Source of the DNA: JAPLMW01 sp964619675
GTDB lineage: Bacteria; Planctomycetota; Phycisphaerae; Sedimentisphaerales; UBA12454
Direction of reading: 5' to 3'
Length of the DNA: 38,220 bases
Assembly: GCA_964619675.1 (NCBI GenBank)
Contig: CAZUEO010000025.1
Span: forward strand, 1 to 38,220
Part shown: positions 14,899 through 22,993 of the stretch, one piece after another
How the letters are laid out: each line of letters opens with the position of its first letter
How positions within the stretch are numbered: the stretch's first letter is position 1
Notes under the pieces: generated by a model
Database searches by the model: none
Told to the model about the DNA's origin: nothing
Seen by the model: the letters and a program-made list of their open reading frames with translations, nothing else
Translations under genes and position numbers: made by a program

Positions 14899-15987
14899 TT
14901 ACTTTATGCTGTTTCTTAATGTTTCAAAAATCCTGACGGTGTTTTTGCCTGCCTGTTTGGCGGTGTAAAGCGCTTCATCACTGCGATGGGTTATTTCCTC
15001 CGGACTCATCTGGCCGTCATATTGGCCGACACCGATACTTATTGATATCTGGATTTTTTGTTTTTCCCAGATGATAGGAGAATTAGAGACTTCATTGACC
15101 ATTCTCTCGGCCACAACGACTGCTTCAGCAGGCGCGGTATTGGGAAAAGCAACCGCGAATTCATCACCGCCGTATCTTGCAGCGATGTCGATTTTTCGAA
15201 TGCACGAGACGATTTTCCTGCTGACTCGTTTTATTGCCGTATCTCCTGTACGGTGCCCGAACTTGTCGTTGATGGGTTTGAGATTATCTATGTCTGCCAT
15301 AATAATTGAAAGCTGTCCGCCATATCTCTGGCATCTTCTCAATTCTACTTCAAGGGTTTCGAAGAAGGTCCTGTGGTTGATAAGGCCGGTCAAACCGTCT
15401 GTTTTAGCCTGGATTTGAGTTTTTTCGAAGAGTTTAATATTGCCGATTGAAGCGCCGACAAGTTGTCGGAAAAGCTCTATTACGGTGATATCTTCGCTGC
15501 TGAAATTTTTGGCGCCGATTTTATCGGCCAAGTTTAGTATACCTACGACCCTGTTTTGGCAAATGAGCGGTGCAATTATGCATGTATTTGACTGATAATT
15601 TTTCGCAAATTTACGATTTGATTTAGAGATAATCGGTGATTTATGGTCTTCAATGTTTTTGAGGGCAATCAACTTTTTGCTTTTGACGGCTTTTATCATA
15701 GGTGACATATTAATTTGGTTGAGAGATACTATATTATTGATGAGAAATGGGTGATTGTGACTTTCGAGGTGCAGCATGTCGGTCATTTCGTCAAGTATGT
15801 ACAGTGAGGCAAGTCTTGCATTGACAAGTTTTGGAATCTGTTCCACGCAAATTTTTCCAATCTGTTGCATGTTCAGGCAGTTTATCTGCTGTACAAGCGG
15901 GGTAATAGCCTGCAGGATACCCAGATTCGCATTTTTTAGCGAGTTATCTAAGCCGCGGGTGTTGTTGTTTTGTCCGATATTGTTCAT
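14899..15987 (-). CDS. GAF-GGDEF diguanylate cyclase
   Basis: Synthesises the second messenger c-di-GMP from two GTP. 362 residues: a short N-terminal helix, a GAF sensor domain at about residues 35-185 and a GGDEF domain at about 195-355. The active-site signature is RYGGDEF. An inhibitory RxxD site (RKID) lies exactly five residues upstream, so product inhibition is expected. There is no signal peptide or membrane segment: a cytoplasmic sensor for an unknown ligand. A TATAAT at 16046-16041 may be its -10 box but no good -35 was found. It is transcribed divergently from the MerR/FlhG/FliA genes, and c-di-GMP commonly governs motility and attachment. Confidence 0.93.
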   Translation of the reverse strand: MNNIGQNNNTRGLDNSLKNANLGILQAITPLVQQINCLNMQQIGKICVEQIPKLVNARLASLYILDEMTDMLHLESHNHPFLINNIVSLNQINMSPMIKAVKSKKLIALKNIEDHKSPIISKSNRKFAKNYQSNTCIIAPLICQNRVVGILNLADKIGAKNFSSEDITVIELFRQLVGASIGNIKLFEKTQIQAKTDGLTGLINHRTFFETLEVELRRCQRYGGQLSIIMADIDNLKPINDKFGHRTGDTAIKRVSRKIVSCIRKIDIAARYGGDEFAVAFPNTAPAEAVVVAERMVNEVSNSPIIWEKQKIQISISIGVGQYDGQMSPEEITHRSDEALYTAKQAGKNTVRIFETLRNSIK

Positions 15988-16392
15988 AAGTACTTTTCCA
16001 AAAACATCTTAGACTGCAAAAGCACTGTTTTTGGGCATTCATTATATCGGTGTTGAAAATAGGTAAGTTTGGTAAAAAAGTTATAATTACCGGTGGTTTT
16101 ATATCTGGGCAGGCTCAGGTCCGAAAAAATTCTATTCTGTAGCTCGAAAAGAACTGATAATTTTCAATTTTATCGTTAATTTTGATGGTTTAGTTGAGGG
16201 TGAGCAGTCCTTTTGTGGGATGTGCAGATACGACATGAAAAAAACAGAAAATTTTTTAAAAAAAGTTGTTGACGTTTGGCAGAACAGCTTTTACATTTTA
16301 CAAAACGTAAAGACCGTTTTTTAGAATCAGAAGTTTGATTTTAAGGGACTTTTGATTTTTTACGGCCGGTAATGTTGAAAAAGGCTTAAGTA
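15988..16392. other. Divergent control region between the GGDEF and MerR-type genes
   Basis: 405 bases with no plausible gene on either strand and a high A+T content. It holds the plus-strand promoter at 16269-16297 and a lone minus-strand TATAAT (16046-16041). Between the two I see nothing further that I can support. Confidence 0.5.
16269..16297 (+). promoter_or_regulatory. Likely promoter of the MerR/FlhG/FliA gene group
   Basis: TTGACG (16269-16274), 17-base spacer, TACATT (16292-16297), about 95 bases before the MerR-type gene. TTTAC at 16291 onward and GTAAA shortly after it form a short inverted repeat over the -10 box, a possible operator. The leader to the first gene is about 85 nt. 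Confidence 0.5.
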
Positions 16393-16677
16393 ATGTTTGA
16401 GATGCATCAATCTGATTTTGCAAAGAGTAGCAGAAATAACTTTTCCGTCCCGCAAAAGCTTTATCGTATCGGCGAAGTAGTACGCTGGACGCCGTATTCT
16501 CGTCAAACGATTCACAATTATACGATTATGGGTCTGATAAAAGAGACTGCTTGGACTGACGGTGGACATCGGCTTTATGACGAAAGTGTTTTCTCAAGGC
16601 TTTCAAGGATAACTGAACTTAGAAAAACAAAGACATTAGGTCAGATAAGAGAAATACTCGTAGCTTACGGCGACTGA
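16393..16677 (+). CDS. Small MerR-type HTH regulator
   Basis: 94 residues. After a polar N-terminus comes a winged-helix of MerR type: KLYRIGEVVRWTPYSRQTIHNYTIMGLI is the helix-turn-helix, DGGHRLYDESVFSRLSRI the wing and following helix. It ends after about 70 residues of domain, lacking the long dimerisation coiled coil and any effector-binding domain of full MerR proteins. It may be a single-domain DNA binder acting on its own promoter or that of the flagellar-type genes downstream. AAAAGG precedes the ATG. DNA binding is well supported; the target is inferred from position. Confidence 0.8.
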   Translation: MFEMHQSDFAKSSRNNFSVPQKLYRIGEVVRWTPYSRQTIHNYTIMGLIKETAWTDGGHRLYDESVFSRLSRITELRKTKTLGQIREILVAYGD

Positions 16678-16682
16678 TTTTT

Positions 16683-16700
16683 ATCCGCTTGGAGGCGGAT
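16683..16700 (+). terminator. Palindrome after the MerR-type gene
   Basis: ATCCGC (16683-16688) pairs with GCGGAT (16695-16700), 6-nt loop, followed by TTTGCATTTTT. It lies right after the MerR stop and may act as a weak terminator or partial attenuator before the next gene. Confidence 0.35.
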
Positions 16701-16733
16701 TTGCATTTTTAAAATAATTGCAGGGAAATAGTT

Positions 16734-17174
16734 TTGACTAACAATATCGGACAAATGGATTTGTCGTCTTTGATTCGTGACAACATTGATGAACTGCTTG
16801 TCAAAATCATTCAATTCACACACATTCACCACAAAGTAATCCTAGAAAATATTAATAATTGTCATTTGACAGGTTTCATTCCTCGGCGGGTTGATGTTGA
16901 GGATTTTGCAAAAGTAATTTCCACAGCTCTTTCGGAGCATCAGAGAAGCCGAAGGCTTGTTCTTTGTGACAGCGAGTCGGTTAGTTTTATGTCGGGCGGC
17001 CGGTTGAACGTAAAATCGAAGGTTGATTTGGCGGCAAAGAGACTTTTTGAAAGGGATTTTGGCCAATACCTTTATCTTCAGCAGCAGCGGCTGGATGAAA
17101 ATACGATAAATAACAAGGCGGCTTGTGCTTTATTGGGACATAAACTGAAATCTGCCCAAATGACAGCGCAGTGA
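16734..17174 (+). CDS. FlgB-like protein (divergent flagellar rod protein), tentative
   Basis: 146 residues, no signal peptide or membrane helix. Residues 25-62 (HHKVILENINNCHLTGFIPRRVDVEDF) resemble the conserved N-terminal region of the rod protein FlgB, whose motif is NIANxxTPGY followed by a D-(I/V)-D-F segment. Near the C-terminus RLDENTIN resembles FlgB's LDGNTVD. The TPGY core is changed to LTGF and the terminal helix is short, so it would be a divergent or decayed member. Supporting context: the next genes are FlhG-type and FliA-type. Translation seems to start at TTG (16734) with AGGGAA upstream. If the match is wrong this is simply a hypothetical protein. Confidence 0.45.
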   Translation: MTNNIGQMDLSSLIRDNIDELLVKIIQFTHIHHKVILENINNCHLTGFIPRRVDVEDFAKVISTALSEHQRSRRLVLCDSESVSFMSGGRLNVKSKVDLAAKRLFERDFGQYLYLQQQRLDENTINNKAACALLGHKLKSAQMTAQ

Positions 17175-17249
17175 TGGATTGTTATAACTTCTTTACGATA
17201 AGGGTGTTATAGAATTTAAAAAAGAATAGCGGTCAAGGAGGAACAAATA

Positions 17250-18095
17250 ATGACAGTATCTATTGGGGGACTTGCCATGCTTGCGGCTCAAAGCAGTCAG
17301 AAGGCAAAGATTATTGCGGTTGCCAGCGGCAAAGGGGGTGTAGGCAAAACAAATATTGCGGCAAATCTTGCTGTATGTTTAGCTGCGGCCGGCAAAAGAG
17401 TAGCGGTTTTTGATGCGGATTTCGGCCTTGCCAATCTCGATATTATTTTTGGTGTGAGCAGCAAGTACAGCCTTTCACATTTCGTCAGAGGCTGCAGAAG
17501 TATTGAGGAGGTTTGCCAGCCTGCTGCCGGCGGCGTTGACATAATTTGCGGCCTTTCCGGTATTGAGAGTCTTGCGGAAATGTCAGACTTTGCCAGAGAA
17601 AGAGTTATCAAGGCGCTGGAGACTTTGTCCGATAACTACGATGTGGTTATTGTGGATGCTTCCGCCGGCATCGGAAAATCGGTGCAGGCGTTTTGTATGG
17701 CTTGTGACCATATTGTGCTTGTAACCACGCCCGAGCCTACAGCGATAACTGATGTTTATATATTGCTCAAGGTTATTACGGCCAAGCGGTATGGCGGCAG
17801 GTTTAGTCTGATTGTGAATATGGCTGAAAGTGCGGTAGAAGGCAGGAAGGTTTACAGGCAGATTGCGATGGCGGCGACTCAGTTCCTGAATGTTCGGCTT
17901 CAGCACGGCGGTGTTCTTGTCAGGGATGAACATGTAAGCCTTGCGGTTAGGAAACGCCGGCCGGTAGTGCTTGAATATCCGAAATGTACTACTGCGCAGT
18001 CCCTGATGACGGTTGCAGCCAGGCTCAGCAAAGTTCCTGTCAGTGGTACGGCAGGGCAGGGTTTTTTCAGAAAAGTTGTTAACTGGTTTATCTGA
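17250..18095 (+). CDS. MinD/ParA-type ATPase of the FlhG (FleN) kind
   Basis: 281 residues. Deviant Walker A motif SGKGGVGKTNIAANLA (about residues 28-43), switch I region FDADFGLANLDIIFG and Walker B-like VVIVDASAGIGKSVQ define a ParA/MinD-class ATPase. The sequence around GLANLDIIFGVSSKYSLSHF is typical of FlhG, which sets flagellar number and position with FlhF. GGAGG lies just before the ATG. Its position upstream of a FliA-type sigma factor and after a FlgB-like gene supports FlhG over chromosomal ParA or septal MinD; no MinC or MinE is present. FlhF is not in the window. Confidence 0.8.
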   Translation: MTVSIGGLAMLAAQSSQKAKIIAVASGKGGVGKTNIAANLAVCLAAAGKRVAVFDADFGLANLDIIFGVSSKYSLSHFVRGCRSIEEVCQPAAGGVDIICGLSGIESLAEMSDFARERVIKALETLSDNYDVVIVDASAGIGKSVQAFCMACDHIVLVTTPEPTAITDVYILLKVITAKRYGGRFSLIVNMAESAVEGRKVYRQIAMAATQFLNVRLQHGGVLVRDEHVSLAVRKRRPVVLEYPKCTTAQSLMTVAARLSKVPVSGTAGQGFFRKVVNWFI

Positions 18096-18247
18096 TTTAA
18101 AACGTTCTTTTAAAAGGCCGATATTATTAGTATCAAGCGTTAAAGCATGTAATGCCTGTGCGCTTTAAAAATTGCGTTCTGTTTTTAAGACTTATAGGAC
18201 TGTTCGCCTATGGCGGATAAATTTGGAATTTTTGGAGGGTTGCGAAA

Positions 18248-19036
18248 ATGCCGGCGACAAAAAAATCTGTGGAAGTCGATATAGAATCCATTTGGGAAGA
18301 TTTTTTCAAGGACCGCAGCGAAGGGAACCGCAACAGGCTGATTGAGCATTATCTGCCGATTGTCAAGTACACCGCTGAGCGGATATATATGAAACTTCCT
18401 GAAAAGGTTGATGTTGATGATTTAATCAGTGCCGGCATATTCGGCCTTATGGATGCGATAGACGCCTATGACCCCGAGAGGGGCGTCAAGTTTGCGACGT
18501 ATTGTACGCCTCGAATAAGAGGAGCGATTCTCGATGAGCTGCGGAGTATGGACTGGGTTCCTCGTCTTGTAAGGGCACGTGCTCATCAGCTCGGCAATGC
18601 GACAAAAACACTTGAAGCTCATCTCGGCAGGTTGCCGACCGAACGGGAAATTGCCGAGGAGCTTGATATGAATATGGAGGAGTTTTACAGGCTGCAGCGC
18701 GATGCCACCGCTGTTGGTCTGGTGTCCCTGAGCAGTAATCTTGACACCGAGGGCGACAATGATATTTGTGAAATTGACATAATCGAGGACAAAAAAAGCG
18801 ATGACCCGATGGTCGAGGCTCAGAAAAGAGATTTGAAAAATCTGCTGAACCGGGGACTGACCCGTGCTGAGAGACTCATACTTGTGTTGTACTATTATGA
18901 GGAGATGACAATGAAGGAAATCGGTGCAACACTTGACCTTTCGGAATCAAGAGTTTCACAGATGCACTCGTCGATAATAGCAAGGCTCAAGGCGCAGATG
19001 GATACCCGCAAAAAGGAGTTTTCCATTAACAAGTAG
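18248..19036 (+). CDS. Sigma-28 family sigma factor (FliA/WhiG type)
   Basis: Alternative sigma factor, 262 residues. Region 2 contains YLPIVKYTAERIYMKLP and DLISAGIFGLMDAIDAYDPE, then FATYCTPRIRGAILDELRSMDW, the hallmark of the FliA/WhiG subgroup. Region 3 (GRLPTEREIAEELDM) and region 4 (TMKEIGATLDLSESRVSQMHSSI) are complete, so it should bind both promoter boxes. GGAGGG precedes the ATG. In flagellated bacteria this factor reads late flagellar promoters; it is also known in other roles (WhiG in sporulation). The 152-base gap before it includes a small inverted repeat (TTAAAGC 18140-18146 with GCTTTAA 18162-18168). Confidence 0.88.
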   Translation: MPATKKSVEVDIESIWEDFFKDRSEGNRNRLIEHYLPIVKYTAERIYMKLPEKVDVDDLISAGIFGLMDAIDAYDPERGVKFATYCTPRIRGAILDELRSMDWVPRLVRARAHQLGNATKTLEAHLGRLPTEREIAEELDMNMEEFYRLQRDATAVGLVSLSSNLDTEGDNDICEIDIIEDKKSDDPMVEAQKRDLKNLLNRGLTRAERLILVLYYYEEMTMKEIGATLDLSESRVSQMHSSIIARLKAQMDTRKKEFSINK

Positions 19037-19131
19037 TTTCCCATAGACAACAACAAGCCGGGAATGTAGAATGAGGATTCGGCAAGTCGTCCGCTGCAGG
19101 CGGGCCCCCAGTTTTAATTTTGGATTTCTGT

Positions 19132-20007
19132 ATGCAATTTACGAAAATGCATGGTCTTGGCAACGACTACGTGTATATAGATTGCTTCCGGCAGTCGGTC
19201 AAAGACCCTGCGTCTCTTTCAAAAGTTTTAAGCGACCGTCACAGAGGCATAGGTTCTGACGGTCTGATTTTGATATGTCCATCTGATATTGCAGATGTCG
19301 AAATGAGGATATTTAACGCCGACGGCTCGCAGGCGCGGATGTGCGGCAATGGAATCCGCTGCGTGGCCAAATATGCTTATGAGCATTCTCTTGGCGGCAG
19401 CAGAAAGGCGTTTTCTGTGCCGGGCGGCAAAAATTTTCCTGTTTCCCTGCGGGTTGAAACCGGCAGGGGAGTTTTGACACTTGGCCTGGAGGTCGATAAT
19501 AAAAACAAAGTCTGCAGCGTATGCGTCAATATGGGCCAGCCGATTCTTGAGCCGGCCCAAATTCCTGTTGCTCTTGATGGCGACAGCGTAATTGAAGCGG
19601 CTATTGATGTCCAGAACCAGCGTATGCTGATGACCTGTGTCTCGATGGGCAATCCTCATGCGGTATTTTTCACCGATGACCTTTTAGGCATAGAGCTTGA
19701 AAAAATAGGGTCTGTAATAGAGCATCATGAGCTTTTTCCACAGCGTGTTAACGCTCATTTTGTGAGGGTAGATTCGCCGCAGCAGTTTACGATGATTACC
19801 TGGGAGCGCGGCAGTGGGGCCACTTTGGCCTGCGGCACAGGCGCCTGTGCCTGTTGTGTCGCCGCTGTTCTTACTAACAGGTGCGGTAGAGCCGTAACAG
19901 CCAATCTTCCAGGCGGTCAGCTTCAGTTAAACTGGTCGCAGGAGGATAATTGTGTCTATATGACCGGCCCTGCGACTGAAGTTTTTACAGGTGATTGGCC
20001 CGATTAA
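19132..20007 (+). CDS. dapF: Diaminopimelate epimerase
   Basis: Converts LL- to meso-diaminopimelate for lysine and peptidoglycan synthesis. About 291 residues starting MQFTKMHGLGNDYVYID. The two catalytic cysteines are present: Cys71 in MCGNGIRC and about Cys234 in LACGTGACA. An in-frame TTG lies 12 bases upstream, but homology begins at the ATG of 19132. No good ribosome binding site is visible for either. It follows fliA by 95 bases that include TCCGC-type palindromic sequence. Its stop is one base from the stop of the convergent protease-like gene, leaving no room for a separate terminator. Confidence 0.95.
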   Translation: MQFTKMHGLGNDYVYIDCFRQSVKDPASLSKVLSDRHRGIGSDGLILICPSDIADVEMRIFNADGSQARMCGNGIRCVAKYAYEHSLGGSRKAFSVPGGKNFPVSLRVETGRGVLTLGLEVDNKNKVCSVCVNMGQPILEPAQIPVALDGDSVIEAAIDVQNQRMLMTCVSMGNPHAVFFTDDLLGIELEKIGSVIEHHELFPQRVNAHFVRVDSPQQFTMITWERGSGATLACGTGACACCVAAVLTNRCGRAVTANLPGGQLQLNWSQEDNCVYMTGPATEVFTGDWPD

Positions 20008-20008
20008 G

Positions 20009-21505
20009 TTAGTCAGGGTTTATATTTACCGATTTGTCAATCCCGTAGGTTTTTGCGATGGTCAGATTTGCCGGCTGCATTGCGGCCCTGTCGAGTACGA
20101 TTTTCGGCTGATTGAGCTCAAATTCAATTAAGTCGTATTTTGCGTTTGGATCAGACGCTAACGCCTTTGGAATATCCTTCATTGAGCCGATTTTCATACC
20201 ATTGATGTTGTCAATCACACACTGACTAAGGCCGTGATAGCCGAGGGTGATATCTGACGGCAGGATATAGCTTAAAACAATAATTGTCTTTCGCGTCTCC
20301 GTAGGTTTGAAGGCCTCGTTGAGCAGGTAATTATAAATATGCGGCTCAGCCTTTGATGCCCAGCCTGCTCCTCTTGCTTCGAGATATGTTTTTGTCAGTT
20401 TTTGCAGGATACAGCCGCCGATAATGAAATATTCCGGCTGGCTGTCGAGGTCATACCACGGCACAAGCATATCGGAGAGTGCGAAATTCTTAACAGGCGT
20501 TTCTATTTTCTGCTTTTTCCTGTCTCGCCAGATGTCGAATGTAACTTTTTCGCCTGCGGTCTTGCTTGTTATCAGGTAATCGAAGAACAGAGCGTCATAC
20601 TGTGGATGGATAAATCTTCCGTAAGGGTTCACTTTAAAACCGTCAACAGCCAGAAGCACATCTCCTGTTTTTAATTCATTGCAGCCTGTTCCTATGGTAT
20701 AGACATCCGAGACATAAACCCCATTCTGTATTTCACCAGGGAGTTTCAGGTATTTTCTTAAAGCAGGGTCGAGCAATTGAGAAGTAGAGAATCCTACAGC
20801 TCCTATACCATTGTAGGAATTGTTCTTTGCGTCGGCCAGGAATCTGTTTATGGTTTCTGCCGGGATGATTCCCGCTTCTTTACTGCTCGACCAGCAGCTT
20901 ACCCCGACCGGTTCGGAGCCGATACAGTATAATTGTCCGCTGCTTGTGCTTTCCGAGATATTTGCGGCTACGAATTTGAGCGTTTTAGAAAAAGCCGCTG
21001 AAGATGAATCTATTGTTGTTCTGTCCAGGTAAGCTCTGCCGCTATAGGTTTGCTGTGTGGCTGAGAGCCAGTAAAAGCTGACCTCGGCGCCTTTTTTGTA
21101 TTTTGCGCTGAATTTCAAAGGCGTTAGGGGTTTGCTGAGTATGTTCGGGTCGAGTTCAATCAGGGCAAGATTGGATTCATAATCGATAATCTTTATTTTG
21201 CCCGGCACAAATTCGTTCTGCCCTAATCTTTTTGCTTCCATCGTAGCCGCATTTGCGATATTGACTGCGGGTGTGATAACTTCATTTTTCGAAACGGCAC
21301 AGCCGACACCCCAGCCTTCGGTAATATCCTTGATTTTCCAGGGCTGATACTGGTCATAGCTGCTGTATGTTATCCTCAGATATACTATAGAATTTTTTGT
21401 CTTTTCTGTCATATCTATTCGGTTTTTGCCGCAAGCGTTCGATAGGATAAGTGTTGCGAAGAGTAAAGTGGCGAGAACAATTTGGATATTGCTTGGTTTT
21501 TTCAT
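20009..21505 (-). CDS. HtrA-like pseudoprotease lipoprotein with PDZ domains
   Basis: 498 residues. An N-terminal signal ending LILSNAC suggests a lipoprotein. It is collinear with its neighbour: trypsin-like domain, PDZ-like domain (GVYVSDVYTIGTGCNELKTGDVLLAVDG) and a second PDZ-like C-terminal domain. The triad is broken: the histidine of TNAHNV is Val81 (TPAVNI), the aspartate is Asn112 (SNLAL), and the GNSGGP loop is TSSGQL, with only Ser188 kept. It should be catalytically dead but may still bind substrates through its PDZ parts. The ATG overlaps the stop of the intact protease gene (ATGA), implying equal expression and perhaps a mixed complex. Confidence 0.85.
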   Translation of the reverse strand: MKKPSNIQIVLATLLFATLILSNACGKNRIDMTEKTKNSIVYLRITYSSYDQYQPWKIKDITEGWGVGCAVSKNEVITPAVNIANAATMEAKRLGQNEFVPGKIKIIDYESNLALIELDPNILSKPLTPLKFSAKYKKGAEVSFYWLSATQQTYSGRAYLDRTTIDSSSAAFSKTLKFVAANISESTSSGQLYCIGSEPVGVSCWSSSKEAGIIPAETINRFLADAKNNSYNGIGAVGFSTSQLLDPALRKYLKLPGEIQNGVYVSDVYTIGTGCNELKTGDVLLAVDGFKVNPYGRFIHPQYDALFFDYLITSKTAGEKVTFDIWRDRKKQKIETPVKNFALSDMLVPWYDLDSQPEYFIIGGCILQKLTKTYLEARGAGWASKAEPHIYNYLLNEAFKPTETRKTIIVLSYILPSDITLGYHGLSQCVIDNINGMKIGSMKDIPKALASDPNAKYDLIEFELNQPKIVLDRAAMQPANLTIAKTYGIDKSVNINPD

Positions 21506-22971
21506 ATCTGCTGCTCCAGAAGTGCCCAGGTCGGGACGTTATATTTTTTGAGGATGATTTCGTTTTGCTGATGGGCTTTTTTTGCCTCTATCGGCAAAGG
21601 CCTGTCTGAATTCATAAATTTAAGGATATAAAACTCGGCTTCTTTGTTTTCAAAGGCTTTTCTGACGTCGTCGAGGCTCCTTATGGGCGTATCATTTATG
21701 CTTTCGAGCGGCTTGTTTAGGAAACCATCGACATAAGCGTTGATTTGGTCGGGCAGGGTTTCGGAAAGAATTACATATTCTTTTCGCAGCGGGTCATCAT
21801 TGAGTTGTTGTGAATCGCTGAAAAGGTATCTGAGCGTATGCGGGATACCCTGCATCCAGTCTCTGCCCCATGTTTCAAGGAAGTTTCTTGATGCCGCGAC
21901 GAATGTCAGTCCTGCGAAACACACGTAGCGGGGCTGCACATCATAAAGCCGGGCGTAATCAAACACAGGGCGATTCAGCCTGATGTCCAGTTCAGCGGTA
22001 TTCTTTTGGCCGCCTCGCCAGTAAGCGAGAGTAATTTTCCGGCCGATTTGTTTTTGTTCGATTGCTTCCGACATATGGTGTTTTGTACCGTAAATCGTAA
22101 TCATACCGTCGTTGTCGATGTCATAATCGTCAATCTTTGTTATGCAGTCGTCTTTCTGCAGAGCTTTTTCAGCGGAGCTGTTGAGCATCACGCTTGTTAC
22201 CACAATGCCTTGCGTGTCGGCAGGTATTTTAAGGTAATCGTAGTAGCTGTCGTTATGCAGGCCTGCAAAGAGAGTTATCCCGATTGAACCGAAACCGTCA
22301 TATCTGCCGTCATTGATGTCCTGAAGGAAATGCCTGATTATGGTTGTTGGAATCAGATAGCCGATATTATCAGCAGCAAGCATCCCCTGGAATGCCACCC
22401 CGATAATTTTTCCGTCCTGCATTACCGGTCCGCCGCTGTTACCGGGATTTATAGCGGCATCTGTCTGAACGACCAGATGCACATCGGCTCCGGTATGAAC
22501 ATATACATCGGTCTGAATCCTTGATACCACGCCTTCGGTAACGCTGATATGTGTTCCGCCCAGCGGAAAACCATATGTAGAAACCGTGCTGTTAACTTTT
22601 GGCAGGTCTCCGAAGTCCAGCGGTTCGGTGCCGTCAAAAAAGCCTGGGTCATACACTTTCAGCAGAGCTAGGTCACAGTCATGGCCGATAAATTCAACGC
22701 TGGCGGGATATTTTTTTGCGATATTTTCTTTTTTGATGATGATGTATCTATTGTCTGAGACGTTATGGGCGTTCGTAAGGATTCTGTTTCCTCCAATGAT
22801 AAAGCCGGAGCCTACGCCTCCTGTTGTGGATTTCTGTTTCCACGGCGTAGTGTAATCGTAGCCCTGTTTGACGATTTGAATCATCACGACGGATTTTGTC
22901 ATATCCGGCAGCTCGGTTGCGCAAACGCCGACAGCTAAAAGGGCGATAAAGACAAATATTACTTTCTTCAT
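21502..22971 (-). CDS. HtrA/Deg-type serine protease with two PDZ-like domains
   Basis: Periplasmic quality-control protease, 489 residues. A signal peptide (KKVIFVFIALLAVGVCA) precedes a trypsin-like domain with an intact triad: His69 (LTNAHNV), Asp100 (DCDLALL) and Ser179 (NPGNSGGP). The first PDZ-like domain (GIVVTSVMLNSSAEKALQKDD) follows at about residue 250. The C-terminal part (about 330-470) forms a second PDZ-like unit (LNKPLESINDTPIRSLDDV). The two-PDZ layout with this spacing resembles plant Deg2/Deg9-type proteases more than DegP of E. coli. It lies 22 bases after the O-antigen ligase-like gene and overlaps a degenerate paralogue. Confidence 0.92.
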   Translation of the reverse strand: MKKVIFVFIALLAVGVCATELPDMTKSVVMIQIVKQGYDYTTPWKQKSTTGGVGSGFIIGGNRILTNAHNVSDNRYIIIKKENIAKKYPASVEFIGHDCDLALLKVYDPGFFDGTEPLDFGDLPKVNSTVSTYGFPLGGTHISVTEGVVSRIQTDVYVHTGADVHLVVQTDAAINPGNSGGPVMQDGKIIGVAFQGMLAADNIGYLIPTTIIRHFLQDINDGRYDGFGSIGITLFAGLHNDSYYDYLKIPADTQGIVVTSVMLNSSAEKALQKDDCITKIDDYDIDNDGMITIYGTKHHMSEAIEQKQIGRKITLAYWRGGQKNTAELDIRLNRPVFDYARLYDVQPRYVCFAGLTFVAASRNFLETWGRDWMQGIPHTLRYLFSDSQQLNDDPLRKEYVILSETLPDQINAYVDGFLNKPLESINDTPIRSLDDVRKAFENKEAEFYILKFMNSDRPLPIEAKKAHQQNEIILKKYNVPTWALLEQQI

Positions 22972-22993
22972 TTTTAACTCCGCTGATAGAGAT

